From Acidimicrobiaceae bacterium (lineage in GTDB: Bacteria; Actinomycetota; Acidimicrobiia; Acidimicrobiales; Poriferisodalaceae), in contig PBKA01000014.1 in the NCBI GenBank assembly GCA_002721305.1, positions 1 to 41,415 of the forward strand: DNA of 41,415 nt, given 5' to 3'. Shown in pieces: positions 1 to 7,521 of the stretch. The position numbers were made by a program, and so were the translations under genes. The notes under the pieces were generated by a model that saw nothing but the letters and a program-made list of their open reading frames with translations, made no database searches and had not been told where the DNA came from. The first letter of the stretch is position 1, and each line of letters begins with the position of its first letter.

Positions 1-2
1 CA

Positions 3-77
3 ATCGCCATCCTCGCATTCATCCCAATTCGGGATGCAGCGATCTCGGCGCTCGGTAAAGGTATCGGTGGCCGCTAA
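3..77 (+). CDS. C-terminal end of an unidentified membrane protein (5' truncated by window edge)
   Basis: Reading from base 3 gives an open frame of 24 codons ending at TAA (75-77). The visible residues are hydrophobic at first (AILAFIPI) and end in a small basic tail (GKGIGGR), as in the last membrane segment and cytoplasmic tail of a transport permease. The other two frames give compositionally unlikely peptides. A terminator-like hairpin 45 bases further on fits this being the real end of a plus-strand gene. Too little is left to name the family. Confidence 0.4.
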   Translation: MAILAFIPIRDAAISALGKGIGGR

Positions 78-121
78 CTAGCCATCTTTATTACATAGGC
101 CGCCTGGGGCGTCTTAGTGTG

Positions 122-156
122 GGGGACCGTCAAGTTGACGGTCCCCAGACATTTTT
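122..156 (+). terminator. Rho-independent terminator candidate
   Basis: A perfect 10-bp inverted repeat (GGGGACCGTC at 122-131, GACGGTCCCC at 137-146) encloses the loop AAGTT and is followed, after AGAC, by five T residues (152-156). It lies just after the truncated gene ending at 77 and well before the dehydrogenase start, so it probably ends the upstream transcript. The four-base gap before the T run makes it slightly non-canonical. Confidence 0.65.
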
Positions 157-284
157 GCGGACATATGAATCCAAATTGGGATGATTCGGGGCTCAGAGTC
201 GGAGCTACTGAGATGGCGACATCTAATCATGACAGAATCATGGTGAACAAAGCCCAGCCAGTGCTTTACCGCGGACCGGAGTGA

Positions 285-1319
285 ATGATGCGTGCAGGTT
301 TGGTCACAGGAAAAGGCCAATTCGAACTTATCGAAAAAGAAGACCCAACTCCCGAAGCTGACGAGGTTGTTGTCGCGATACAACGATGCGGCATTTGTGG
401 AAGTGACGTACATGCATACGTTGAAGGCTGGAAATACGCGCCCAGTGTGTGCGGACACGAATGGGTTGGCATCGTTGCTGCCTCCGGCCAAGACGTCGCT
501 AATGTCGAAGAGGGAGATCGAGTCACCGGCGCGTTAGCGCCAGGTTGCGGTCGTTGTCTCGAATGCAGAAATGACTTAAGTCAATATTGTCGGACTGCTT
601 GGTCTGACTATTCCGGGCCAACAGGCCCTACCTCAGGAGGATTTGCTCCCTTTCTCTGTTTAAAAGCAGAACGAGTTATCGGTATCCCAGAAGACATAGA
701 CACCGACGATGCGGCATTAATCGAACCATCGGCGGTGGCGTTTCATGCCGTTCGGCGAAGCCAACTCCAAGTCGGCGATGTGGTTTGTGTTGTGGGATGC
801 GGTCCAATCGGTTTGCTGACCGCACAGGTCGCGAAAGCGGCTGGAGCTGGTGTGGTGGTAGCCGTCGAACCAGATGAGAACCGACGAAATCTGGCTTTGG
901 CGACAGGCAGTGACATAGCTGTCAGCCCCGGCGAAGACCTTCACGCCACTTTGGACGAGCTAACCCAAGGGCTGAGAGCTGACCTCTCGTTCGACTGTGC
1001 GGGAATTCCGCAAACGATGCAACAATCCGTCGATATGGTGCGACGCGGAGGTTCGGTATGTCTGGTAGGAGTCACCGGTGAGGAAGCTCGCATTAACCCC
1101 ATCCGATGGATCGGCAAAGAGATCACTCTGAACACGTCCATGGTCTTTACTTTGGACGAGATGAAAGCTACGGCGAACATGATCCAAGACGGTCGCCTTT
1201 CGGTGGCACCGCTTCGGGATGGCATCGTGGACTTGGATGCTTTGGGGGCGACAATTGATGACCTAGCGGAGCGACGTATCGATGCGGTCAAGATTCTCGT
1301 CGATCCGACCGCAGGCTGA
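285..1319 (+). CDS. Zinc-dependent alcohol/polyol dehydrogenase (MDR superfamily)
   Basis: This is a medium-chain dehydrogenase of about 344 residues that should oxidise an alcohol or polyol with NAD(P). The catalytic-zinc residues are visible as C38 in GICGSD and H58-E59 in CGHEWVG. The four structural-zinc cysteines are C88, C91, C94 and C102. A Rossmann nucleotide-binding motif, VVGCGPIGLL, lies near residues 169-178. It resembles the threonine dehydrogenase / sorbitol dehydrogenase branch, but the substrate cannot be read from the sequence. Two ATGs lie in tandem at 285 and 288. The GGAG at 278-281 is 6 bases from 288 and only 3 from 285, so 288 may be the true start. It converges with the CoA-transferase gene, leaving 10 bases between the stops. 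Confidence 0.9.
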   Translation: MMRAGLVTGKGQFELIEKEDPTPEADEVVVAIQRCGICGSDVHAYVEGWKYAPSVCGHEWVGIVAASGQDVANVEEGDRVTGALAPGCGRCLECRNDLSQYCRTAWSDYSGPTGPTSGGFAPFLCLKAERVIGIPEDIDTDDAALIEPSAVAFHAVRRSQLQVGDVVCVVGCGPIGLLTAQVAKAAGAGVVVAVEPDENRRNLALATGSDIAVSPGEDLHATLDELTQGLRADLSFDCAGIPQTMQQSVDMVRRGGSVCLVGVTGEEARINPIRWIGKEITLNTSMVFTLDEMKATANMIQDGRLSVAPLRDGIVDLDALGATIDDLAERRIDAVKILVDPTAG

Positions 1320-1329
1320 CGAAGAGGGT

Positions 1330-2529
1330 TTAAGTGGGGGATGTCACCACACCATCAGCAATCATGTTTGAAATCGCTTCTTCGCTATAACCCAGTTCGC
1401 TCAGCAGTTCAACGCTATGTTCCCCGAGTCTCGGTGCGTGAAGACGCAGTTCGGTGGAGCTTTGAGAGTAAATGACGGCATCTCTTATATATCGGTAGTT
1501 GCCTTCGGTGGGATGTTGCCGCACTTGAACGAGTTCTACCTGTGACAGGTGCGGGTCTTGATCAAAGGTGGACAAGTCAAGCACCGCGGCAGCGGGGATG
1601 GAAACTTCATCGCAAAATTCGATCCAGGTGCTCGTTGTTTCGCGTTGAGCTGCATCGGCGATCAGATCGTACAACGTCGAAGTGTTGGTGACCCGAGCGT
1701 TGTGTGTAGCGAACCTGTTGTCATTTGTGAGTTCTGGTTGGCCGATAAAGCGAAAGAAATCTGCGTAGTTTTGGTCGGTGTAGGGCAGCAAACAAACGAA
1801 ACCGTCCGCGGTTTTATAAGGTTTTCGAGCGGGTGAAAGAAGACGCTCATATCCGAATGGGCCCTCAGGTGGCTCAAAAGCGGCGCCTCTGAGATGTTCA
1901 ACCAAATTGAAGCTAACCATGGTCTCAAACATTGGCACCTCAATGTTTTGACCGTCACCTGTTCGGTATCGATGAATTAGGGCCGCCATGACGGCTTGGA
2001 CAATGTGCAGGCCGGTCACCTTGTCGGCGATCACCGCTGGAACGTAGGTGGGGCGGCCGTTGGTAGCGGTGAAGAGTCCCGCCAGCCCAGAAGCTGCTTG
2101 AATGGCGTCGTCGTATGCTGCTTTACCTCCGTAAGGCCCATCTGTAGCGAATCCGTTGGCTCTGCAGTAGATCAGTGATGGGTTGACTTCATTTAGGGCA
2201 GCTTCGCCCAAACCCAACCGCTCTAGGGCAGCAGCCCGCATGTTAGTGACGACAACATCTGAGGTTTCGACTAAGTCGAGTAGGGCTTGACGACCTTGGT
2301 CGTGCTTTAGATCGACACTCAGTGATCGCTTGTTTCTTTGCAGGTTCAGGCTGAAACCTGACATTCCCGGGTTCCTGCTGGGAACTCCGTTTCGAGTCGA
2401 GTCACCATTTGTTGGTTCGACCCGGATGACGTCAGCTCCGTGGTCGCCCAGCATGCGTGTGGCGAGGGGACCCATTAGGACTGTTGTGAGATCGACGACA
2501 CGGATACCGCTAAGAGCACCATTTTCCAT
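1330..2529 (-). CDS. Class III CoA-transferase (CaiB/BaiF family)
   Basis: A 399-residue protein of the family III CoA-transferase / alpha-methylacyl-CoA racemase fold, which moves CoA between carboxylic acids through an aspartyl-CoA intermediate. The N-terminus has the family opening (GIRVVDLTTVLMGPLATR), then GADVIRVEP at 31-39 and the LNLQRNKRSL block near 61-70. The likely catalytic aspartate is D140 in YDDAIQAASGL, which lies at the family position seven residues before SG. Length is normal for the family. It is the last gene of a minus-strand run behind a TetR regulator 45 bases upstream, so it may be that regulator's target. Substrate unknown. No clear Shine-Dalgarno sequence precedes the ATG. 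Confidence 0.88.
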   Translation of the reverse strand: MENGALSGIRVVDLTTVLMGPLATRMLGDHGADVIRVEPTNGDSTRNGVPSRNPGMSGFSLNLQRNKRSLSVDLKHDQGRQALLDLVETSDVVVTNMRAAALERLGLGEAALNEVNPSLIYCRANGFATDGPYGGKAAYDDAIQAASGLAGLFTATNGRPTYVPAVIADKVTGLHIVQAVMAALIHRYRTGDGQNIEVPMFETMVSFNLVEHLRGAAFEPPEGPFGYERLLSPARKPYKTADGFVCLLPYTDQNYADFFRFIGQPELTNDNRFATHNARVTNTSTLYDLIADAAQRETTSTWIEFCDEVSIPAAAVLDLSTFDQDPHLSQVELVQVRQHPTEGNYRYIRDAVIYSQSSTELRLHAPRLGEHSVELLSELGYSEEAISNMIADGVVTSPT

Positions 2530-2574
2530 TTGTTGATCATGACAGGCAGAGGTGGGGGAGTGCCTGATTATGTT

Positions 2575-3174
2575 TTATTGGTTGTTAGTGGCGGTTTCTA
2601 CGAGACCTTGTAAGCCGGTCAGAATGAGAGCTGCAAGTTGCTCAGCTAATGCGTCGGCAGACGGCCGATCTGGCTGGGTCAACCAGTGGCGGCATACCCC
2701 CTCTGACATGGTCACTATGGCCCTGGCATACAATTCCACTTCGTCGCCGTGTAACCATTGGCGGAGAATCTCCGCGATTGTCGCCGACATTCTGGTTTCG
2801 ACCATTCGACCGCCGTTTGCTGTCTCTTCGTCTCGTGGGGTGGATCGACCAAATAACAACTGAAACTCTCGTTGGTTCTTTTCAACGAAAGAGAAGTAGG
2901 CGCTCAGTGCTCCTACTGTTCGCTGGAAATGGGTGTCAGCGGGATCCACGGCTGAGACAACCTCATTGGCCAAGCGGTCGGCGACGTCGTCTACTAGTTC
3001 AACATAAAGGTCTCTTTTTGATGCGAAGTGTTGATACAAGACGGGCTTTGTGATGCCTGCGGCTTTTGCTACGTCGTTCATCGATGTGCCGTGGTAGCCG
3101 TTTGCGGCAAAGGCGGTCATTGCTACATCTAGTAACTGTTCTCTTCGTTCTGCTGCGGGAAGACGGGTAGACAT
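2575..3174 (-). CDS. TetR/AcrR-family transcriptional regulator
   Basis: A 199-residue one-component regulator. The N-terminal DNA-binding domain follows the TetR pattern: RREQLLDVAMTAFAANGYHG, then a helix-turn-helix near residues 35-53 containing AAGITKPVLYQHFASK. The rest is an all-helical ligand-binding and dimerisation domain with no recognisable ligand signature. It sits 45 bases upstream of the CoA-transferase gene in the same direction, so control of that gene by an acyl-CoA or related ligand is a reasonable guess. The 87-base leader holds repeated sequences that could be its own operator (see the repeat at 3199-3246). Confidence 0.88.
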   Translation of the reverse strand: MSTRLPAAERREQLLDVAMTAFAANGYHGTSMNDVAKAAGITKPVLYQHFASKRDLYVELVDDVADRLANEVVSAVDPADTHFQRTVGALSAYFSFVEKNQREFQLLFGRSTPRDEETANGGRMVETRMSATIAEILRQWLHGDEVELYARAIVTMSEGVCRHWLTQPDRPSADALAEQLAALILTGLQGLVETATNNQ

Positions 3175-3198
3175 GAGGGGTCGTTTCTTTGGGCTTAG

Positions 3199-3246
3199 TT
3201 GGAGCTACTCGGCACGGCAATAGTTTCAGATTGGAGATACAAACTA
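3199..3246. promoter_or_regulatory. Candidate operator region ahead of the TetR gene
   Basis: The 87-base gap between the 90-aa membrane protein gene and the TetR gene contains a near-perfect direct repeat, TTGGAGCTAC (3199-3208) and TTGGAGATAC (3231-3240), and an inverted repeat TAGTTT (3221-3226) / AAACTA (3241-3246) with a 14-base spacer. Short gaps ahead of autoregulated TetR genes commonly hold such sites. No protein-binding evidence exists, and repeats of this size could arise by chance. Confidence 0.3.
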
Positions 3247-3261
3247 CTAATCCGAATGCCG

Positions 3262-3534
3262 TTAGTGACCATGTGGAAGACCTTGTTCTTCTCGTTCTGC
3301 CGCATTAGCGGCGTATCCCAAAATGATCGCTGGAGCCAAAAGCAACGATCCGACAATCAGTAACGCGACGGTGAGTGAAGTCCACAATGTTGAACTAGTC
3401 ACGTAGTAGTTGATGAGAAAAAGAATCAGGGCACCAAAAAAGCAGGTGTACCCGACACGCTTTCCGAGATCAGCGATGGCGCGTGCCCGTTCCCGCGATC
3501 TAAGGACAGAGTCTTCTTCTCGTCCGTCTGTCAC
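3262..3534 (-). CDS. Small two-segment membrane protein, function unknown
   Basis: A 90-residue protein with a charged cytoplasmic N-terminus (REEDSVLRSRERARAIADLG) and two hydrophobic segments at about 29-48 and 52-74, ending in a short polar tail with HGH. The GTG start (3532-3534) overlaps the stop of the DUF5317 gene in the sequence GTGA, so the two are very likely translated together. The layout resembles the small DUF-type membrane proteins that accompany actinobacterial envelope genes, but I do not recognise the family and assign no function. Confidence 0.7.
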   Translation of the reverse strand: MTDGREEDSVLRSRERARAIADLGKRVGYTCFFGALILFLINYYVTSSTLWTSLTVALLIVGSLLLAPAIILGYAANAAEREEQGLPHGH

Positions 3535-4271
3535 GTTTCTTCTTCACGAGGATCGAATGGGGCCGAACCCTCCAAGGTTGAAAGACCCGGTTGAGGACGG
3601 GATATTGGTTCGCTCGCTGAAGATAAATCGTTTGTGTCGGCTGCGGACCACATCGCCTCGTCTGATTCGTAACCTTCGAATGGATCCGGCTGACTGGCGT
3701 CACGGTACTGGTCGTATTGGGCAGCTTCGTCGTAATAGCTTGCCGTGTCTCGCAGCGGAAAGAACACGCGAAATCCAAGGTTCACCAGGCCGCAGGCAAC
3801 TATCAGATCTCCAAAAGAAAAGACCTCGTTCAACCATCGGATCGGCACTATCGCACCCAGAAACGAGAGAGTTTCCTCACCCGTTTCAAATGCTCGAACT
3901 GCCCCAAGCTGAACTAGATCGATTGAGTCAACGTCCGCGATACCAGCTTTAACTATTGCATTAACTGTGACAGGGACGAATCCGTTGAGAACTAGCGGAA
4001 TTAGATTCAGTATGGTCCCTACCAAGATTATTGAAGCGCCTGTGAGATGGAGATTCATAGAGCAGGTGATGGCAATCAAGACCATTGAGATGATGGTCAA
4101 CAAGGTGGGGTAAGGAACCCCTAACCCTGATGCGACCAGAGCCTGCAGGGCGACACCGACAGCGGGAATTGGCCAGAACACAATGCGGGTAGCCAGGAAA
4201 TAGTCGGTTGATCCTCGAACAAAAAGTCCTGCGGCGGCGCCGGCCAACAAAGCCAAGGGAATCACATACAT
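3531..4271 (-). CDS. DUF5317-like integral membrane protein
   Basis: A 246-residue protein whose first 180 residues form about five hydrophobic segments, and whose C-terminal 65 residues are polar, acidic and proline-rich, probably cytoplasmic. The N-terminal half follows the DUF5317 pattern: a Gly/Ala-rich first helix ending in LFVRGS, a helix with FWPIPAVGVALQALV, and a segment with LNLIPLVLNGFVPV. No enzymatic or transport role is established for DUF5317. It is translationally coupled to the 90-aa membrane protein behind it. No Shine-Dalgarno sequence is visible before the ATG, so a leaderless transcript is possible. The 135-base divergent gap to the biotin carrier gene should hold both promoters. 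Confidence 0.7.
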   Translation of the reverse strand: MYVIPLALLAGAAAGLFVRGSTDYFLATRIVFWPIPAVGVALQALVASGLGVPYPTLLTIISMVLIAITCSMNLHLTGASIILVGTILNLIPLVLNGFVPVTVNAIVKAGIADVDSIDLVQLGAVRAFETGEETLSFLGAIVPIRWLNEVFSFGDLIVACGLVNLGFRVFFPLRDTASYYDEAAQYDQYRDASQPDPFEGYESDEAMWSAADTNDLSSASEPISRPQPGLSTLEGSAPFDPREEET

Positions 4272-4391
4272 CGATGTTGATGGTAGTTGGCCGTGCTAGT
4301 TACCAAGAGCCGCTTTCGCATCTCCGTGTTTGAAAAGCAGCAATGTTTTGGTTGGGAAGCTAGTTTGACCGACGCTGAACCAGGATGCGAT

Positions 4392-4399
4392 GGAGGGAG
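4392..4399 (+). promoter_or_regulatory. Strong ribosome binding site that fixes the biotin carrier start
   Basis: GGAGGGAG lies 7 bases before the ATG at 4407. It places the start 40 codons inside the longest open frame (from 4287) and gives a 71-residue product, the exact size of TB7.3-type biotin carriers. Confidence 0.8.
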
Positions 4400-4406
4400 C
4401 AGTTCC

Positions 4407-4622
4407 ATGGAGGTCCGAGCGGAATTGACCGCCACAGTGTGGAAAGTTGTCGTCGAACAGGGCGCGACAGTTGCTGAGGGTGACGAACTTGTAATTCTTG
4501 AATCAATGAAAATGGAAATACCTGTGGTAGCGCCCCTAGCGGGAACGGTAAAAGAACTATGTGTCGGGGAAGAAGATCGAATCAGTGAAGGTGACGTAGT
4601 GGCGGTCATAGATCCATCCTGA
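4407..4622 (+). CDS. Stand-alone biotin carrier protein (TB7.3-like)
   Basis: A 71-residue single-domain biotinyl protein, the swinging arm of a biotin-dependent carboxylase such as an acyl-CoA carboxylase. The biotinylation motif is ESMKMEIPV with the acceptor lysine at K35, flanked by the two half-motifs of the barrel (VVEQGATVAEGDELVILE and VGEEDRISEGDVVAVID). It is closely similar to mycobacterial TB7.3 (Rv3221c), which I recall lying beside pdtaS and whiB1; here those two genes are about 11 kb away. It precedes ccmA by about 80 bases. A functional link with heme export is not implied, since no carboxylase subunit is nearby. Confidence 0.9.
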   Translation: MEVRAELTATVWKVVVEQGATVAEGDELVILESMKMEIPVVAPLAGTVKELCVGEEDRISEGDVVAVIDPS

Positions 4623-4703
4623 GGGAAGTTTGCGGTCCCCTTCAAAACGAGCCCTTCTCTCCTCTTTGTGGTCTCGAGTCGTGAGGGTCGTAACATTTGG
4701 GAA

Positions 4704-5357
4704 ATGTCTGCGGTCGTTGAGTTCGAAGATGTAATAGCGGTGACGGGGTCCTTCCCGGTTCTCACGGGTGTCGATGTGTCCGTGAATGAGGGTGAAATAG
4801 TCTTGGTGCGGGGAGAAAATGGTGCTGGGAAGACCAGTTTCTTGCGTGCCTGTGCCGGGCTGCTTCGAGTCAGTGCCGGGTCAGCTCGAGTTCTTGGATT
4901 CGATATGCGAGTTGATCGGCGGACGCCTCGTCGTTACATCGGCTTCCTGGGACACGAAAACAACCTTTATCGTGATCTATGGGCGAAAGAGCATGTGGAG
5001 TTTCGAGCTGCTGCTGGCCGCGGCTCAAAGAGTGATGCGGAAGCGGCGCTAGCGAAGGTCGGTTTTCCATCAAGCCTTTGGTCGGTGCCGATCTCAGCGC
5101 TCTCAGCAGGTCAAAGACGCAAAATCGCCATTGCTTCGGTGATAGTTGCTCGGCCCCGGCTGTGGCTGTTGGATGAGCCCCATGCTGCTCTTGATGCCGA
5201 AAGTAGAACAACCTTGAACTCGGTTCTGAGGGAAGCAGCATCTTCCGGAGCGACAGTAGTTTTTGCTAGCCACGAAGGCGCCCTCTCGGAGGAACTTTCA
5301 TCGCGGGTTATCACCCTTCAAGGGGGCCGCGTGGCGGGGGATTCCGGTGTTAGCTGA
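4704..5357 (+). CDS. ccmA: Heme exporter ATP-binding protein CcmA
   Basis: The ATPase of the CcmABCD complex, which powers release of the heme-loaded CcmE chaperone at the membrane. It is a 217-residue ABC domain with Walker A GENGAGKTS (37-45), signature LSAGQ (133-137) and Walker B LWLLDEP (153-159). The Q-loop region reads FLGHENNLYRDL, and the LGH form is typical of CcmA. The ATG at 4704 suits the family N-terminus; the alternative GTG at 4668 has no ribosome site and would add 12 atypical residues. A GAGGG at 4683-4687 is rather far from 4704, so the start is not certain. The 3' end overlaps ccmB. Confidence 0.9.
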   Translation: MSAVVEFEDVIAVTGSFPVLTGVDVSVNEGEIVLVRGENGAGKTSFLRACAGLLRVSAGSARVLGFDMRVDRRTPRRYIGFLGHENNLYRDLWAKEHVEFRAAAGRGSKSDAEAALAKVGFPSSLWSVPISALSAGQRRKIAIASVIVARPRLWLLDEPHAALDAESRTTLNSVLREAASSGATVVFASHEGALSEELSSRVITLQGGRVAGDSGVS

Positions 5358-6015
5358 AGTACTTCTTCTCGCCCGAAAGGATCTTCAGATTGAGTGGCGC
5401 GCGAAAGTTGCCCTTGGGCAGGTAGCACCATTGACACTGCTCATCGTTGTCATCTTCGCGTTTGCCCTTGATGCGAACGCTCCATTGCTGGAACTTGGCG
5501 CTGGAGGTCTCTACTGGGTCGCGATTTTGTATGGCGGGACGTTGCTCACCCAACGCTCTTTCGAATTGGAAACAGAAGACGGCAATATTGATGGGTTTCG
5601 TATGTCGCCAATGAAGGTCCACTCTCTATTCCTTGGAAAAGCTTTAGCTCTATTCGTTCAAATCGGTCTTCTGGAGATCGTCTTGGGACCTGTCATCCTC
5701 CTCTTCTACGACGTTCAGGTTGCTAACTGGGCGCTCCTTGTCACGGCCGGCGTTGCAGGCACTATGGCTTTTTCGGTCTGCGGAGTTCTTTGGGGTGTGA
5801 TGGCTGCAGGGCTTCGCGTGCGGGCTACCCTTCTTCCGTTGCTGCTCGTCCCGGTTTTGGCGCCAGTTCTGCTTGCAGGTTCACGAGCGTTTGAGACTGC
5901 ACTTGGAGTCCGTGCTGACGCTGGTTGGAGCTGGACCAGTTTGATGTTTGTTATCGCTGCAGTACACACCGTCGTTGGACTCGGAACGTTCGGGTTTTTG
6001 TTGGAGGAGAGTTGA
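5347..6015 (+). CDS. ccmB: Heme exporter membrane protein CcmB
   Basis: The permease partner of CcmA, with about six membrane segments and a charged cytoplasmic N-terminus (LLLARKDLQIEWRAK) that is characteristic of CcmB. The FELETEDGNIDGFRMSP loop after the second segment matches the family's FxxExxxGxLE region. The GTG at 5347 gives 222 residues, the usual CcmB length. It follows a G-rich ribosome site (5336-5340) and overlaps the last 11 bases of ccmA. The open frame runs further upstream to 5263, but that part encodes a basic, unconserved extension inside ccmA. Confidence 0.88.
   Translation: MLAEVLLLARKDLQIEWRAKVALGQVAPLTLLIVVIFAFALDANAPLLELGAGGLYWVAILYGGTLLTQRSFELETEDGNIDGFRMSPMKVHSLFLGKALALFVQIGLLEIVLGPVILLFYDVQVANWALLVTAGVAGTMAFSVCGVLWGVMAAGLRVRATLLPLLLVPVLAPVLLAGSRAFETALGVRADAGWSWTSLMFVIAAVHTVVGLGTFGFLLEES
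6003..6009 (+). promoter_or_regulatory. Ribosome binding site fixing the ccmC start
   Basis: GGAGGAG inside the last codons of ccmB is 8 bases before the ATG at 6018. It shows that the upstream open-frame extension (from 5925) is not part of CcmC. Confidence 0.8.
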
Positions 6016-6017
6016 TT

Positions 6018-6800
6018 ATGCCAGGAGGGACGAACTCAACGGAGATGACGGCGACACCAGCCACCCGTGTCCTCGGCATCTCAGCCGTCGCGGCCACCGC
6101 ACCGATGATTCTTTTGGGTTTGGCGATCTCTCCCGCCGATGTGGTGCAAGGAGAAGCAGTGCGAATGCTGTATTTGCACGTGCCATCCATTTGGGTAGCG
6201 TATGGATCTTTCGTATTGACTTCCTTTTCGAGTTTGTTGTTTTTGGCTCGCAGTAAACGGAGACCCGATGGGGGTCGCCACTATGACCGCCTCGCTGGTT
6301 CAGCAGCTGAGATTGGTGTTCTCTTCACAGCGATAACCCTCATAACTGGGATGTTGTGGGGGAAAGTGACCTGGGGAACGTACTGGCAATGGGATGCACG
6401 ACTCACGACCACGGTTCTGCTGTTCGTCACATATCTCGGCTATTTAGCGCTTAGACGGCTCCCGGCAGATCCAATGGTTCGCGGTCGTCGTGCTGCCGTC
6501 ATGGCTCTCATCTCATTTATCAATGTGCCCATCGTGCACTACTCGGTTGACTGGTGGCGAACCCTTCACCAAAAAGCAAGCCTCAGCGTGGGACGCAGAC
6601 CCGAAATCACCGGTGAGATGTACTGGACGCTGCTTTATTCGGTCCTGACGGTGACAATTATTGCCGCGTGGCTGACTGTTCATCGGTATCGAGTCATCCG
6701 TTTAGAAGAATTGCGCGACGAAGAGAACTTGGAAATGCTCATTTCGTCTCGTCGGAATGAGAAAACCGCGGACGGCACCGGACACGGAGACACGACATGA
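6018..6800 (+). CDS. ccmC: Heme-handling membrane protein CcmC
   Basis: CcmC binds heme in the outer leaflet and attaches it to CcmE. The 260-residue protein has six predicted membrane segments, the tryptophan-rich motif WGTYWQWDARLT (119-130), and the two axial histidines expected of the family: H54 in YLHVPS and H174 in IVHYSVDWW. The GKVTWG lead-in to the WWD motif is typical. The C-terminus is a charged cytoplasmic tail longer than in proteobacteria. It starts two bases after the ccmB stop, and its TGA overlaps the ATG of ccmD (ATGA, 6797-6800). Confidence 0.93.
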   Translation: MPGGTNSTEMTATPATRVLGISAVAATAPMILLGLAISPADVVQGEAVRMLYLHVPSIWVAYGSFVLTSFSSLLFLARSKRRPDGGRHYDRLAGSAAEIGVLFTAITLITGMLWGKVTWGTYWQWDARLTTTVLLFVTYLGYLALRRLPADPMVRGRRAAVMALISFINVPIVHYSVDWWRTLHQKASLSVGRRPEITGEMYWTLLYSVLTVTIIAAWLTVHRYRVIRLEELRDEENLEMLISSRRNEKTADGTGHGDTT

Positions 6801-6967
6801 GTGAAGTAGCCACCGTCGCGACAGGTTGGGGACTGACATTCGTCGCTGTTGCTACCTACAGCCTTTGGGTCGTACGTCGCGGGCGGACCATCGGACGAGA
6901 GCTCGGCATTGGTGACGTGGGATCTACCGACTTCCAGAGAGACGCCGACCCACGGACGGATCCTTAG
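6797..6967 (+). CDS. ccmD: CcmD-like small membrane protein
   Basis: A 56-codon gene that is easily missed because of its size. The product is a short outside segment (MSEVATVATG), one hydrophobic helix (WGLTFVAVATYSLWVV, about 11-26), and a basic then acidic cytoplasmic tail (RRGRTIGREL and following). This is the standard CcmD layout: one helix followed by arginines. CcmD helps release holo-CcmE from CcmABC. It overlaps ccmC by ATGA and is followed two bases later by ccmE, so its position between ccmC and ccmE is exactly the family's. Sequence conservation in CcmD is weak, so the call rests on topology and position. Confidence 0.8.
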   Translation: MSEVATVATGWGLTFVAVATYSLWVVRRGRTIGRELGIGDVGSTDFQRDADPRTDP

Positions 6968-6969
6968 TC

Positions 6970-7521
6970 ATGGATTTAACCCCGCGGCACGAGATCGAAG
7001 AACCCGGACACCTCCGTCGAGCGATTCACCGACGACGTAGATGGTCAATTTTTGCGATCACCGTGGTGCTCATTGCTGCGATGGCCGTTATCACCGCTCA
7101 GGGTCTTCGCAACGCTACGTTGTTTTTCCGAAATGTGGATGAAGCAATCGAACAACGGGCAGAGCTAGGGGATCGCCGATTTCGAATACAAGGACGAGTA
7201 ATCCCAGCATCCGTGCAAGGCGAATCAGGGGTAACGACCTTTCAGGTTGTTTACGGATGCGCAGTCGCTCTGGTACGACACACGGGCGACCCTCCGGAAC
7301 TATTTAAGTCGCCTTGGATTCCAGTGGTTCTGGAAGGCAACTGGGTACCCGGCGACATCCAGACCGTCGCTGGCACTGATAGCCACTATTTCCGAAGTGA
7401 CCGCATGCTGGTCAAACACACCAATGAATACGCCTCAGCCAATGAGCAACGCGTGAGCGAGAGCCCGCCGCTCGGCTTCCTGGATACCTGCCCGTTTAAG
7501 GTTCCGGTAAACACGTCGTGA
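6970..7521 (+). CDS. ccmE: Heme chaperone CcmE
   Basis: CcmE carries heme covalently bound to a histidine on the outer face of the membrane and hands it to CcmF/CcmH. This 183-residue protein has a cytoplasmic N-terminus with basic RRRRW, one anchor helix (about 27-44), and an OB-fold domain with FRIQGRV (71-77). The heme-binding residue is H150 in LVKHTNEY, with Y154 four residues later, matching the classical HxxxY motif rather than the CxxxY variant of some archaea and bacteria. A Cys pair, C97 and C174, is an extra not required by the family. Its stop overlaps the GTG start of ccmF (GTGA). Confidence 0.92.
   Translation: MDLTPRHEIEEPGHLRRAIHRRRRWSIFAITVVLIAAMAVITAQGLRNATLFFRNVDEAIEQRAELGDRRFRIQGRVIPASVQGESGVTTFQVVYGCAVALVRHTGDPPELFKSPWIPVVLEGNWVPGDIQTVAGTDSHYFRSDRMLVKHTNEYASANEQRVSESPPLGFLDTCPFKVPVNTS

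Noticed and set aside
2530-2574. CAGGCA/TGCCTG hairpin between the TetR and CoA-transferase genes as a terminator
   Set aside because: Only 6 bp with a 12-base loop and no T run on the minus strand; too weak, and the genes are likely co-transcribed.
3410-3952. 180-aa open frame on the plus strand opposite the DUF5317 and 90-aa genes
   Set aside because: Its translation is Arg/Pro/Ser-rich with no domain pattern, while the minus-strand frames encode coherent membrane proteins coupled by GTGA.
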